Origin: Gnetum montanum
Taxonomy: Eukaryota > Streptophyta > Gnetopsida > Gnetales > Gnetaceae
NCBI GenBank assembly: GCA_015680685.1
Contig: MNCI01002155.1
Span: 88,040-152,039, forward strand
Direction of reading: 5' to 3'
Length of the DNA stretch: 64,000 nucleotides
The translations under genes and the position numbers were made by a program. The notes under the pieces were generated by a model that ran no database searches, had not been told where the DNA came from, and saw only the letters and a program-made list of their open reading frames with translations. Positions 33,351-43,620 of this stretch are shown here, in pieces (within the stretch, counting starts at the first letter, position 1; each line of letters begins with the position of its first letter).

Positions 33351-33822
33351 TTTTACAACATCGTTATACTTTTTTATTGTGTGTGTGTATGTGTGTTATC
33401 CATTTTGCCAAGTTTGTCATTTAATAAGTGTTCTTCACGATGGTATGAACTATTTCCCTATTGATTGCTAATGTTTGGTTTTTACCTTTAAGTTATGATG
33501 TTGATACTAAGGTATGGTTCTTTTGATATAGCAGGCAATGAGTCCACTTCATCCATTCATCCACAAATTTCTATGGTCTCTCTTGGCTTGGAAATGTACA
33601 ATCCCTTTCTAAATAAGAACTCTAACGAATCAGTGACTGGGCATTTCTCAAACTAAGGAAGGACTCAAGGATTGAAAAGGGTGCGACTTGAAGGGAATTT
33701 GATGCATTTGTGTTGGCCATTCTCTTGGATGCTTGGATGTTTTCTTCTTGAGTTTTCTTATCGCTTCGACGTTACCCAATTATCAAGAAGTTGAGCAAAT
33801 AAAAATAACAAAGTCTTTGCAT

Positions 33823-33887
33823 GGTGTGGTTTTCACACATAAACACATAAAATAAAAAAAAAAAACTGTGAGAATTCAAAGCACACC
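33823..33887 (+). ncRNA. Conserved hairpin in the 3' region (element B copy)
   Basis: Inverted repeat GGTGTG...TTTTCACA / TGTGAGAA...CACACC around an A-rich loop. The two copies in A have TTCCCATT / AATGGGAA or TTCTCATT / AATGGGAA at the same place, so the pairing is kept while the bases differ. It may be an RNA structure of the element transcript; function unknown. Confidence 0.5.
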
Positions 33888-35135
33888 CCTTAGACGAAAT
33901 AATCATATGGGCTACAAGAACTGGTTATGGAACTCAAATAAAAATGTTCCCTCTAACTAAGGCCCTTCTCGCTTCCCATTCTCTCCTCCTTCGTTTCATA
34001 GGAATGGTGGTGGCTCTTTGGGAAGGCATTCTTGTTACTTCAAGGGGATGGATTGGACGAATGCATTAATGCGAAGTCACTGGATGTGGTTTATTTAAGG
34101 CCGGACTTGGAATGGGATTTGCTAAGTCACATTAACCATGAAATACACAAGGGGCTGTACACCACCTTGTTCTTGGGATTCCATTCCATTCTCTTCTCTC
34201 CATCCTTCTTTCCATGGTTCACCTCATTGCTAGTTGTATCATTAGTGTATATTCTGGTTGATGCATTATTTTCTTTTTGGTAAATTCTTATGGTTAAGAC
34301 TTTAACTCTTGTTCCAAATGACATTCCCAGAGCCTACGGACTCTTTGAATGAGGGTTTGTCAGGGCATTAAGGGCATGAGCCTACTTTGGGGAGGACCCA
34401 TTAACATTCCTATTTGGTGCACTGGTTAAATTCTTTTCCTTAACATTTTTGCAATCCACTTTATTTTTTTCATTTCCATCTTGACATCCATTTCATTGAC
34501 GTTATAGTTGTCTCTTTTTTTCTATCTTTCTTGTTCCTTTTCTTTCTCCATTCTATCGCTACTGGAGGTTCACTCTTAGTCATGGGGGTCCGAACCCAAA
34601 TTTTTTCAATTTTCTCCTAACCCCTACACCTTCGATAGTCACCACTATGATATCTCCAGATCTGTATTAGCCATACCACAACTCAACCAATGGACCTTTT
34701 ACCGAAGCAAGGTATCAACTGCATTGTGATTCATTTACCCTTGCTAATATAAAGACTGTGTTGTGTGTGCAGATGGCAATCATGCAACAATGGATTGGAT
34801 CTAGAGGGAACACTTGGAATGGATCAGTGATGAAGCAGCTATGCAAGGGGCAAGATTGATGGTGCGCTTATGGATGGATAATGAAAGGTGAAATCTTGGT
34901 GTTGGCAGCAGCAAAACTTCTTTCTTACTCTCTCTTTCTTAGCTACCAAATGAGGCATGATGTCAAATGTATAAAGTGTTCACTCTTGTAGTCATGAACA
35001 CTAGTTTTGTCTTGTCTTGTAATGATGATCCATTCACATGTCATCCCATTAGTTCCATTTTGAGTCAATAATCCCATACCATCCCAATATTTTGTAAGGA
35101 ACTCGAGGATGAGTTTTTATTCAGTCATGGGGATA

Positions 35136-36001
35136 TGATGGGAAGCAATATTGCATGGGCTGTGATATCGTGTACGTGATATCGCATCCGTCGTGATATC
35201 ACATCCCCCGCGATATTGCGTTGTCCCCCTCGATACACGATATTGTGGTGTGCCGCCAAGTCTATAAATAAAAGGCAGCTCTCCCTTGTTTCTCATTCTA
35301 GGCCTAGACCATAGCACAACTCTGGCAGTTTTCCCTCTCTAGAGATATAATAATTTCCATGTGCCCGTAGTAGGAGCTCCAAAGTGAATGGATCTTTATT
35401 CGAGCAAATATTGTACTTGAACACAAGTTTGTGTATGGAAATAAAGACGAACTTCTTGGATAAACCTTGCAGTGCATGGACTAAGCTAAATAGGCTAAAT
35501 AGGACTTTACTTATTGTTATTTATTGTTTATCATTTAAATGCTTTATTAGTTCATTAATTCTATCTCAACCCTTCTCTCCTAGTTAAGTGCATTCAGTAC
35601 GACCACTTCGAGCATGTGCGTTACGCTTGGTGATCCCAGTAACGATTAGCGTTTGGTAACCAAGGTTGCATTGGTTTAGGGTGTGAATGGTAAGTGGGAA
35701 CGAATACTGATGTTAGGTTAGTTAAGGCTTAGTTAGTTAGTTAAAGATTAGTTAATTAATCTCTTCACCCTTCACCTCACTAGCATAGGAGATAAAATAG
35801 AAAAGATATAAAAATCACATACCTCAGACTTACTTAACCATACAACCATGAAAAATACAAGTAAGTATGGGAAGATAATGAATGATTAACCTTAAGTATT
35901 CCATAAGGCATGTAGGCACTTAGTCTATGGAGTTCAACCGGATCGCGGGTGTGACGCTCGTATTGGTATGGTTGAGTGTAGGGGTACCTCACCACTCATC
36001 A
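35136..36001 (+). repeat. Element B 3' LTR
   Basis: 866 bp from TGATGGGAAG to CACTCATCA, the partner of 28822-29663. GATATC-type palindromes lie at 35147-35244 and TATAAATA at 35263-35270. Followed by TSD ACTAT (36002-36006). Confidence 0.93.
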
Positions 36002-36006
36002 ACTAT

Positions 36007-37151
36007 AAAGTGGTTGATGAAATGTTTAGGTCATACTAGCCTACCAAAGCCTAATAAAAAAAGAACTATTTTATGGAAGCATACCATGAAGTTGCCAAGG
36101 AAAAGGGTGCTACCATTCCACTAAAATTGTAGTTCAAGAAGAATGATACTGATTATTAATCAGGTAAATCTCATCATTGAAATCATCCAACCCCTGTTAT
36201 AGATGACATGATAAATCCATGATTACATTGAACCTTGGATAGCAACCAAGAAAAAGGGAGGATAGAACCCAATACAAGAAGGATCTCTAGACCTAGGTTT
36301 TATAGTAGACCAAGTCGAGATGATCAAAGGGGTTATGAAATGAAAGCAAGTTCATACGACTCTCTTAGTTCTTCCTCTTTCTCATCCTCATCATCATTTA
36401 ACTTTAATGAGGATAAATGTAACCATGAATGAAGGGGTAATGATAGATGACCTAGTCAATATGATCAAAGAGACCATCATACAAATGGAGAAAGAGATGG
36501 TAGATAAGACTAATAAAGATGGAATATAGTTAAAATAAGGCATAGAAAGCATCATAGAAGGGTGCATGGTCATAAAGATCATGAAGATAGAGATGATTAT
36601 GATGAACCCTTGCTTTCTACTCATAACATGATTAACATTAGGGAGATGGTTTACATTCCTATTGAACATCAAAGGGATAGTTCAATCAAATGACTAGGTA
36701 TGAGCAACATATCTAAGTTTGATGGAGACTATGATGGTGATACAAAATACCATATACAAGCCTTCCATGATGCTTAGATAATGAAAATTTAGAGAATGAA
36801 TGAACAAATTTAAAATTATTTCATAGGATACTCATTAAGAAAGAAGAAATTTAGCACTAGTTCTTAGAATTGAAATTAATTAAAAGGTGAAGTACGATAT
36901 TGGAAATCTTCAATGACAACTATCAAGCATATTCCAAGTGTCCAATCTAATGAAGCATATTTAGGAATGAAGATAAGGAAATTATATCTCCCTTGATGTA
37001 GCCTTAGGTATGTATTACTTGCTATTACATAAGTGCCTAGGTGATGGCTTCTCTTAGAGGGAATAGTTGCAACATATTATAGATGGATTTAGAAATAAGA
37101 CAAGGGAAACTATTTGGATCTATGCTCAAGGGAGGCTTTGAAAGATGAAAG
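36007..37151 (+). pseudogene. Element C gag, second part
   Basis: Gag of C resumes after B's target duplication. It includes KVVDEMFR, a serine run (36235-36432: SSSSFSSSSS), then a charged Arg/His/Asp stretch. The gag core starts with MSNISKFDGDYDGDT (about 36700) and GGFER-type sequence follows near 37130. The layout equals A and B. It stops at 37151 where element D is inserted and continues at 54828. Confidence 0.75.
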
Positions 37152-38120
37152 TGTAATGGCTAAAAAATTTAGTGTTGGAGAATTGAGGATCTCAGCGTGG
37201 AATAATTTAGTTCCAAGATCCATGGGCCTTGGAAGGATTTGGAGCACCTTAAGCAATCTTGCCAATTACTTAAGGACTTAGGAGATCTATTTTTGAATGC
37301 GTAAATGAAAGTAAATTGCAACATGTAAAAATAATGTTTCAGCATGGAACTTAAGAATAGACTACAAAATGCAAGAAATATGGCAAAGAAAAAACTAAAA
37401 ACTTTGTATTTAATGATGAAAAAAATTCTTTTCCAAAATAGGTGGTTTAGAAGGTATAGATTAAGGCTTTAAAAGCTTGAGAATAAATATTATCTCTTGT
37501 AATCTAGGTAGGGTGTGTTCTACACAAGATCTACATTGGTCTCATGTTTGATTTGCACAATGAATGTTTCTACAGGTCTGATTTGCACTTGGGAATTAGC
37601 ATTGAAAAGGCTACAAAACATTTGTTGCTATGCTTTGCTATTTCTTACCAAAGTATGATATGCCCAAAATTCCTAAAAATAACATTGAATCTAGTATTTA
37701 TATGTCTTAAATTTGTTATGTTGGTGTTTGTTATAGTTGCATATGTTCATTAGAGCATTATATGATGTTTCAAGTCACAAGTGTAGCATATGGGTCAAGC
37801 ACCCAAACTCCACACACGGCCACAGTGTGTGGGACTAAGATGTGCAGTGTGTGAGATAAAAAAGTTATTTTTTGTAGCGTATAGAGAATTTTTCCCTTCA
37901 CATGATGGCATAAATGGAATTTATAGTGTGTGGGATGCATATTTCATTTGTTACATTAAAAAATGACCCAAAATTATGCCAAAACAAGGCCACAGGGTGG
38001 GGGTTTTGTTTAATGGGAAAACAAGACAATTGTTTCTATCTTTAGATCCCCACCAAATTACAATGAAAATCTTTACTATCAGGCTTTTGTTTCACTATGA
38101 ATTTTCCTTGATGTGTTTCA
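37152..38120 (-). repeat. Element D 3' LTR (left copy)
   Basis: About 969 bp. On the + strand it begins TGTAATGGCTAAAAAATTT and ends near GTGTTTCA. It aligns with 53840-54827 throughout. It contains GTGTGTGGGA-type words also found in the internal repeats. A purine-rich AAAGAGAGG on the minus strand just outside (about 38121-38135) is the likely polypurine tract. Confidence 0.85.
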
Positions 38121-39328
38121 TTAACCTCTCTTTGTTGATATTTTGAGGATTTACTTGAGAGACATAAAAAAGAATGAAAAACACCACCATGGGTTCATCA
38201 CCAATGTTTCTTCGTCACTCTATTTTGTAGCTATTGAATCATGTCGAGAAGTGCTCACAATGGTGAAATAAAGTTACAAAGGAATGCTAATAGTTTGGAA
38301 CGAGATAATGGTTACATTGGCTATCAAAGTATGATTACATGGGCTAACAAAGAATTATAAATATGTTGACATCATGGTTATGGCTTGGTGGTGACATGTT
38401 TGGCAATTGAAGAAGTCTTCATGCTTTGAGTTTGAATTGCTGGTTGCTTGATGATGTTTGGAGGAACCAACACTTGGTAATAGGATTCCTGGGTCACTTG
38501 GCTTTTTTTTTTGATATCTATTAATTTTCTTAACTTTTAGGATACATTGGCCTTTTTTCTTTCTTTGCATTTTCATCTCATCTTTTATTTTTTTTTTGGA
38601 GTGAAACCTTTATTGGGTTTTTTTTTCTAAGGACAAAATTTTGTTTGCTCATTAAAGGAGGTATGTTACATTTAATAAACTTGGTTGGTAGAGCATGTCG
38701 AAGGAGATGTCACATGACCATGGTTCATGAGTGAAAAACATAGGTTTTCATTGTGAGTAAGGTAATGAAGGATACAATTTGATTACATGGTTATAGCTTT
38801 AGAGGGGTAATAGAGATTATGTGAGGTAATCACTGTTGACAAGATCAAACAAGTTAACCAAATCTTGTATATAGAGATCACATGATGACTCATATTCATG
38901 ATAAATCACACACCTATGATGACTTTGGGCTTATCCTGTAAGCACAACTTCAAGAGGAAAATCAAAGAAGTCAAAAAATACATGTGTTTATGAAAGGTTA
39001 CATCAGGCTACAAGCAAAACTAAGTAAATATACATCACCATAGGCTATAATTGGAAGCACATGATAACTTTGTATCTTTTTTGATAGATTTATACAAAAT
39101 TTGTAGTCTTTTGATGTGCCAAAAAGAGATAATAGTTCGTATAGGCTTACTTGTTTTAGGTCACTTAGGTTATCAATTGTTTGTCCAAACCTGTAAACAA
39201 AGGCTACAAGCAAATAGGTCAATGTTAGATATAATAAGGCTTGAGATAGGAATGATTGATTGGATTGGTCAATTCATTCCCATTCATGTCTATTAGTTTG
39301 AATGCATTGCTACCATACACTTTGGTGA
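38121..39328 (-). other. Element D, end of internal region before 3' LTR
   Basis: No recognised gene on either strand. Minus-strand sequence between the integrase remnant and the 3' LTR, with the polypurine tract at its end. Confidence 0.45.
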
Positions 39329-40300
39329 CTAAGAAAGGTCATTTCCAATTGATTGAGAATATGTTTGCATGTTTGTGAATGGCCTTGAGGACAAGGTTCC
39401 CTTTCTTGACTTTTCTCCTATTTGGATTGTGATGATGCTATTGTTTCTATGTCTCTTGGTATTGTTTGATGTTAACAAGCATTTGTATTCACCATTTCTC
39501 CACTGAGTCAAGATTCATGGTATGTAGCTCCTTATTTTGCTCATTATTAATGAATTTAGACAGAGCTTTCCTTAAGAATGGAACTTGTAATTCAAGAGGC
39601 AAAACAACTTCAGCTTCATAAACTAGGGTATATTGGGTGGCACTAGTTATGATTCTAAAGATTTTCCTATAGGCCCAAAGTGCATACAAGAGTTGTTCAT
39701 GCCACTTGCATTTTCCATTACTTAGCATTTTCTTTAGGAGGTTAATGATGATCTTGTTACTGGGTTCAGCTTGACCATTGGCTTGTGGATAGTAGGGTCA
39801 TGAAAAGGAATGTTTAATGTTTAATTATTTACAAAAGTTTGACATTTCTTGGCTACTAAATTATGGTTTGTTATTTGTAACAATTATTAAAGGTAGGTCA
39901 AAACAGGATAGGATGTTATCTAAGTCAAATTTGTAGACTTGTAGTGATGTTGTTTTTCTTATAGGAATGGCTTCAACCCATTTTGTAAAAATACTTGGTT
40001 GTGATGATGATGAAGCTATGTCCTATAGAGGATTTAGAAGTTATAGGCTTAATTATATTGAGTTCCCATCATTAAAATGACCATGTGATCTGACTGGTGT
40101 GTAACTTAATTGGTGGCACATGTATTAGGTTATTGTACCATTGATAAATGTCACAAGTTTTACCTTTATGTAGGTAATCAATTTCTATATAGGGCTAATA
40201 TTATCTTAAGCATCTAATCTTTGCAACCATGGCTCTAGGTCCTATAAGGCCTTCACATATACCATCATGTACTTGTTCAAAGATCGTATGGGCTTCTACC
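39329..40300 (-). pseudogene. Element D integrase, degenerate
   Basis: Minus strand. The best part is 39489-39728 with WHEQLLYALWAYRK and TLVYEAEVVLPLELQ, the segment after the catalytic core in Tat/gypsy integrases. Upstream (to about 40300) only scattered matches remain, and no D-D-E triad can be read. It follows the second RNase H as expected. Confidence 0.72.
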
Positions 40301-40465
40301 TTACTCATGCATACTAATAATACATCATCATAGGACCTTCAACATAATATGTTATTAGCTATAATGATGTATTATTTTGATCATTTATGTATAACGTTCT
40401 TTTAGGGGTAGTTGTGGAGGTTCACCATGTATTAGGTAAAACTTAATGTCATCATACCACTCTTG

Positions 40466-40960
40466 TCAAGGAGCATTATCAATGGTGACTATAGAGGTGC
40501 CTTTAGTATTCTTCGTGATGGGAAGAGCACATTTCTCCATCAAAGAAGGCAATTTTCTAAACACATCAAGCATCATACTTAGGAGTAAGGTTGCAATGGC
40601 TTCAGCTAAGGTATTCTCAGTTTGAAAAATGTATTGGATATCAACATTTGTTAACTGTAGCATAAGTATTTTGGCTAGATCATAGTAAGGTTGTAGGTGT
40701 TTAGCTTTGCATGTATAGACTTCGGTTACTTGGTTGATCATTAATTGTGAATCACCTTTTATCTTTAAACATGTAATTCCATAGTAATGAGCTATCATGA
40801 TTCCTCTAATTAATCTTTCATATTTTGCTATGTTGTTAGTACATGGGAATTAGAAATGATAAGTGAAAAGTTGGATCTCATAAGAGGCTAATGTTATGAT
40901 GATAACAATACTTGCTTCATGTGTAGTTGAATCTTAGTCAAAGTGCATGATGGCCTCATA
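40466..40960 (-). pseudogene. Element D second RNase H (archaeal-type, aRH)
   Basis: Minus strand. It starts near 40958 with MHFD, then FPCTNNIAKYERLIRG. The open frame 40798-40466 has GITCLKIKGDSQLMINQV, KHLQPYYDLAKIL and ENTLAEAIATL. These are the motifs of the additional archaeal-like RNase H found in Tat-branch elements, separate from the usual RNase H upstream. Stops interrupt the first half. The GDSQ aspartate is present. Confidence 0.82.
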
Positions 40961-41640
40961 TCATTTAGGTATCTCATTGATAATGTTGACATGCTTGTTA
41001 GCGAACTCAGGATTTATGATCACATTATCCTTAATCAAGGAAGTGGTGAGTTGTGTGGTTATAGCTTGACCTTTCGTTGAGACTTGGGAGATGTAATGAA
41101 GGTCAAACTCAGCTATTATGGCATTCCATCAAGCTATATGGCTACTTTGGTAAATGTTGGTTGTTATGATTCTTAGTTCATTGTCCTAGCATATGACATT
41201 GACTTGGCTCTTAAAGAGATAGGGTTTTCACTTCTTCAAGAGGAAGACTAAGGCTAGGAAGTGCTTCTTGACCTTAGTGTATCAAATCTCATAAGATACC
41301 ATTGCATGGCTCAAGTAGTAGAGTAGTAACTATGCTCCATCATTTCATTTTTGATAGCCAATGAGGCTATGGATGTTTCAGAGGTTGCAAGGTAGATATA
41401 GAATGTTTTATCTTTCTGAGGAGGGGTACATAGTAGGCAACTAGGCCAAATCTTTCTTGATACTATCAAAGGCTTCTTGGCATTGGTCAGTTCACTCTTA
41501 GTGAACTTCCATTTTGAGAAAACGTTGCATAGGTTGTCATTTATTCGTGAGCCTCAAGATGAACCTATGAATAAATTAAAAAATACCTTATAAACCTTGT
41601 AGTTCCTTAAGGTTTCTAGGTGCTTATAGATTGGCTATGG
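40961..41640 (-). pseudogene. Element D first RNase H, degenerate
   Basis: Minus strand, directly after RT. Blocks LLYYLSHAMVSYE and FLALVFLLKK (about 41320-41210) match the classical RNase H of Ty3/gypsy elements, where the normal text is a YxxS-block followed by LALVFA. Frequent stops. The connection domain (QCQEAFDSIKKDLA, about 41480) precedes it. Confidence 0.72.
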
Positions 41641-42596
41641 CTTTAACCGTATCAGGATCAACTTGTATTCCTACCTTGGATACTATGAAACTAAGAATTT
41701 TACCAGTTTTAATGCCAAAGATACACTTCTTAGGATTAATTCTAAGTTTGTACTTAAAAAATCATTGTAGTACTAAGTTTAGGTCATGTGCATGGTAATT
41801 GGCTATTTTGGCTTGATGCATATGTCATCAACATAATCATTAAGCAACCCTAGCATGTAGTCACTAAAGATGTAAGTTATGGCTTATTGATAAGTTACCA
41901 CTGTGTTCTTCAGAATGAATGTTAACATTGTATAGCAGAAGCTTCCTGAAGGGGTCATGAAGGGTATGTACAATTGATGCTCTAGGTTAATCCTAACTTG
42001 GTTATATCCCAAGAATCCATCCATAAAGGACAACAAGGTATGTCTAGTCGTAGTATCGATAAGTTGACCAATACTAGGTAAAGGAAAATCATCTTTAATA
42101 GTTTTCTTATTGAGATCATGGAAATTGATACAGATATGAATATGTCCATTTTTCTTAGGAACCACCACTGTGTTAGACATCCATTTTATGTAATTGACAA
42201 CTTGGATGAATCCAGCTTGGTAAAGCTTCTTGATCTCATCATAGATTGCTAGGGTTAGGTTTGGTCTAATCTTATGCACCTTTTGTTTAATGGGCTTGAT
42301 ACTAGAATCAAGTATGATATTATGTTACATTAAACATGGATCAAGTCCTGGCATATTTCATATAACCAAGAAAAGACCTTAATGTTATCTTAGAGGACCT
42401 TGGTGTCTTGGGCCATCTGGGGTTTTAGCAAGAAACTTAATTTTAGTGTTTTTTCCTTACCATTATGGTTTGTAATGGGAATTTCAACTAGAGAATCCTT
42501 TGTAATGTCTGTGGACTCTAAGTCAAGGGTTTTGACTATGTACTCGGGCCATTCTAGGGACTTCTCTATTGAGGCTATATGATCAAATAGGCTCAT
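41641..42596 (-). pseudogene. Element D reverse transcriptase, degenerate
   Basis: Minus strand. 42596-42390 is the stretch before RT. 42279-41884 has KIRPNLTLAIYDEIKKLYQAGFI, VVVPKKNGHIHICINFHDLNK, DFPLPSIGQLID and SFMDGFLGYNQV, the Ty3/gypsy RT order. The catalytic YVDD is kept (complement of 41824-41835). Downstream LVSKVGIQVDPD is readable near 41690. Stops after 41884 and before 42279 kill the frame. Confidence 0.88.
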
Positions 42597-42699
42597 AGGC
42601 TCAAGATGTAGGCATTGTAGCTCAATTGATCATTTGAAATTATGATAAGGTCCATTTAGGTTTAAAGGTGGGTTGAATTGTGCTCATGTATCCATGATT

Positions 42700-43620
42700 T
42701 AATCCTGCATGTCAACAAAAGTACATTAATTGATATATGTATTGCATAATTGTCAAATAATGTTACAATAATGCAAAATATTGTAATAATAAAGCATAAT
42801 GTAGTTGAATAGAATTAAAATGGAGTAGAACAAGACATAATAAGGCTAAGTAAGGTCATAACATGGTAAACTAAGGTCAAAGAAGATAGATTGAGAGGCA
42901 ACAAGGTGGAACAAGGATCAAATGATGCCAAATGATGTAGAATAAAGGCCAAATGAGGTTGAAACCATGTGGCATGATGTAACATGAGGTTGAATGATGC
43001 CTAAATGGTCCCAAATGACATCAAATGATGATGGAACAAGGCCAAAAAAGATCAAAAGATGATGGAATGACGTCAAACAAGATCAAATGATGTCAAAATG
43101 GGGTAAAGTGAGGCCAAATGATGTTAAAAATGGTGTAAAATGATGTTAAATAATATCAAATGATGTAAAATGATATCAAATGATGCAAAATAACATCGAA
43201 TGATGTCAAATGACACCAAATGATGGAAAAATGATACCAAATGATGTTAAATGGTGTCAAATGATGACAAAATGATACTCAATGATGTCAAATGATATCC
43301 AAATGATACCAAATGATCTCAAATGATATTGAATGATGTCAAAATCATGCAAAATGATGTCAAATGGTGTCAAATGACACCAAATGATTGTTAAATAATA
43401 AAAAATGTTATCAAATGATATCAAATGGTGCTAAATGACAACAAGTGATGTCAAAGTGATTCAAAATGATGTCAGTTCTCATCAAATGGTGTCGAATGAA
43501 ACCAAATGATGTTGAAATAATATCAAATGGTGTTGAATGATACCAAATGACATTAAATGATGTAGGAGGAGGTCAAAAAAGATCAAACATGATCAAAAAT
43601 AATGTTAAATAATAATATTT
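42700..43620 (-). repeat. Element D 10-bp-type tandem repeat field
   Basis: Dozens of imperfect copies of AAATGATGTC / AAATGATACC (complement GACATCATTT), densest at 42890-43600 and spaced mostly about 10-11 bp. There is no reading frame. Tandem repeats inside Tat/Ogre-type elements are known. The short period, close to one helix turn, is notable. Confidence 0.82.

Larger units (their letters stand above)
32927..35135 (+). other. Element B 3' non-coding region with three PPT-like sites
   Basis: No gene. A short remnant of the protease-RT linker ends near 33100, then the sequence jumps to the post-integrase region. CAGTCATGGGGGAGATGG is at 33181-33198, AGTCATGGGGGTC at 34578-34590, and CAGTCATGGGGATA at 35122-35135 just before the 3' LTR. 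A hairpin is at 33823-33887. The last 1 kb aligns with reversed 60554-61576 in G. Confidence 0.75.
28822..36001 (+). mobile_element. Element B: gag-PR-only Athila-like LTR retrotransposon
   Basis: 7180 bp with LTRs 28822-29663 and 35136-36001 and a perfect TSD ACTAT. It has a PBS, gag, protease, a conserved 3' non-coding region and a polypurine tract, but no RT, RNase H or integrase. Compared with A, the part between A's about 8260 and about 11175 is absent; the joint lies near 33080-33180. Such elements would need proteins from a full relative to move. It is inserted in the gag of element C. Its LTRs are closer to each other than those of A, so it is younger. Confidence 0.92.

Noticed and set aside
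33242-33424. ORF over the TTTTTGTTTTACAC array
   Set aside because: Translation of a simple tandem repeat; no protein-like composition.
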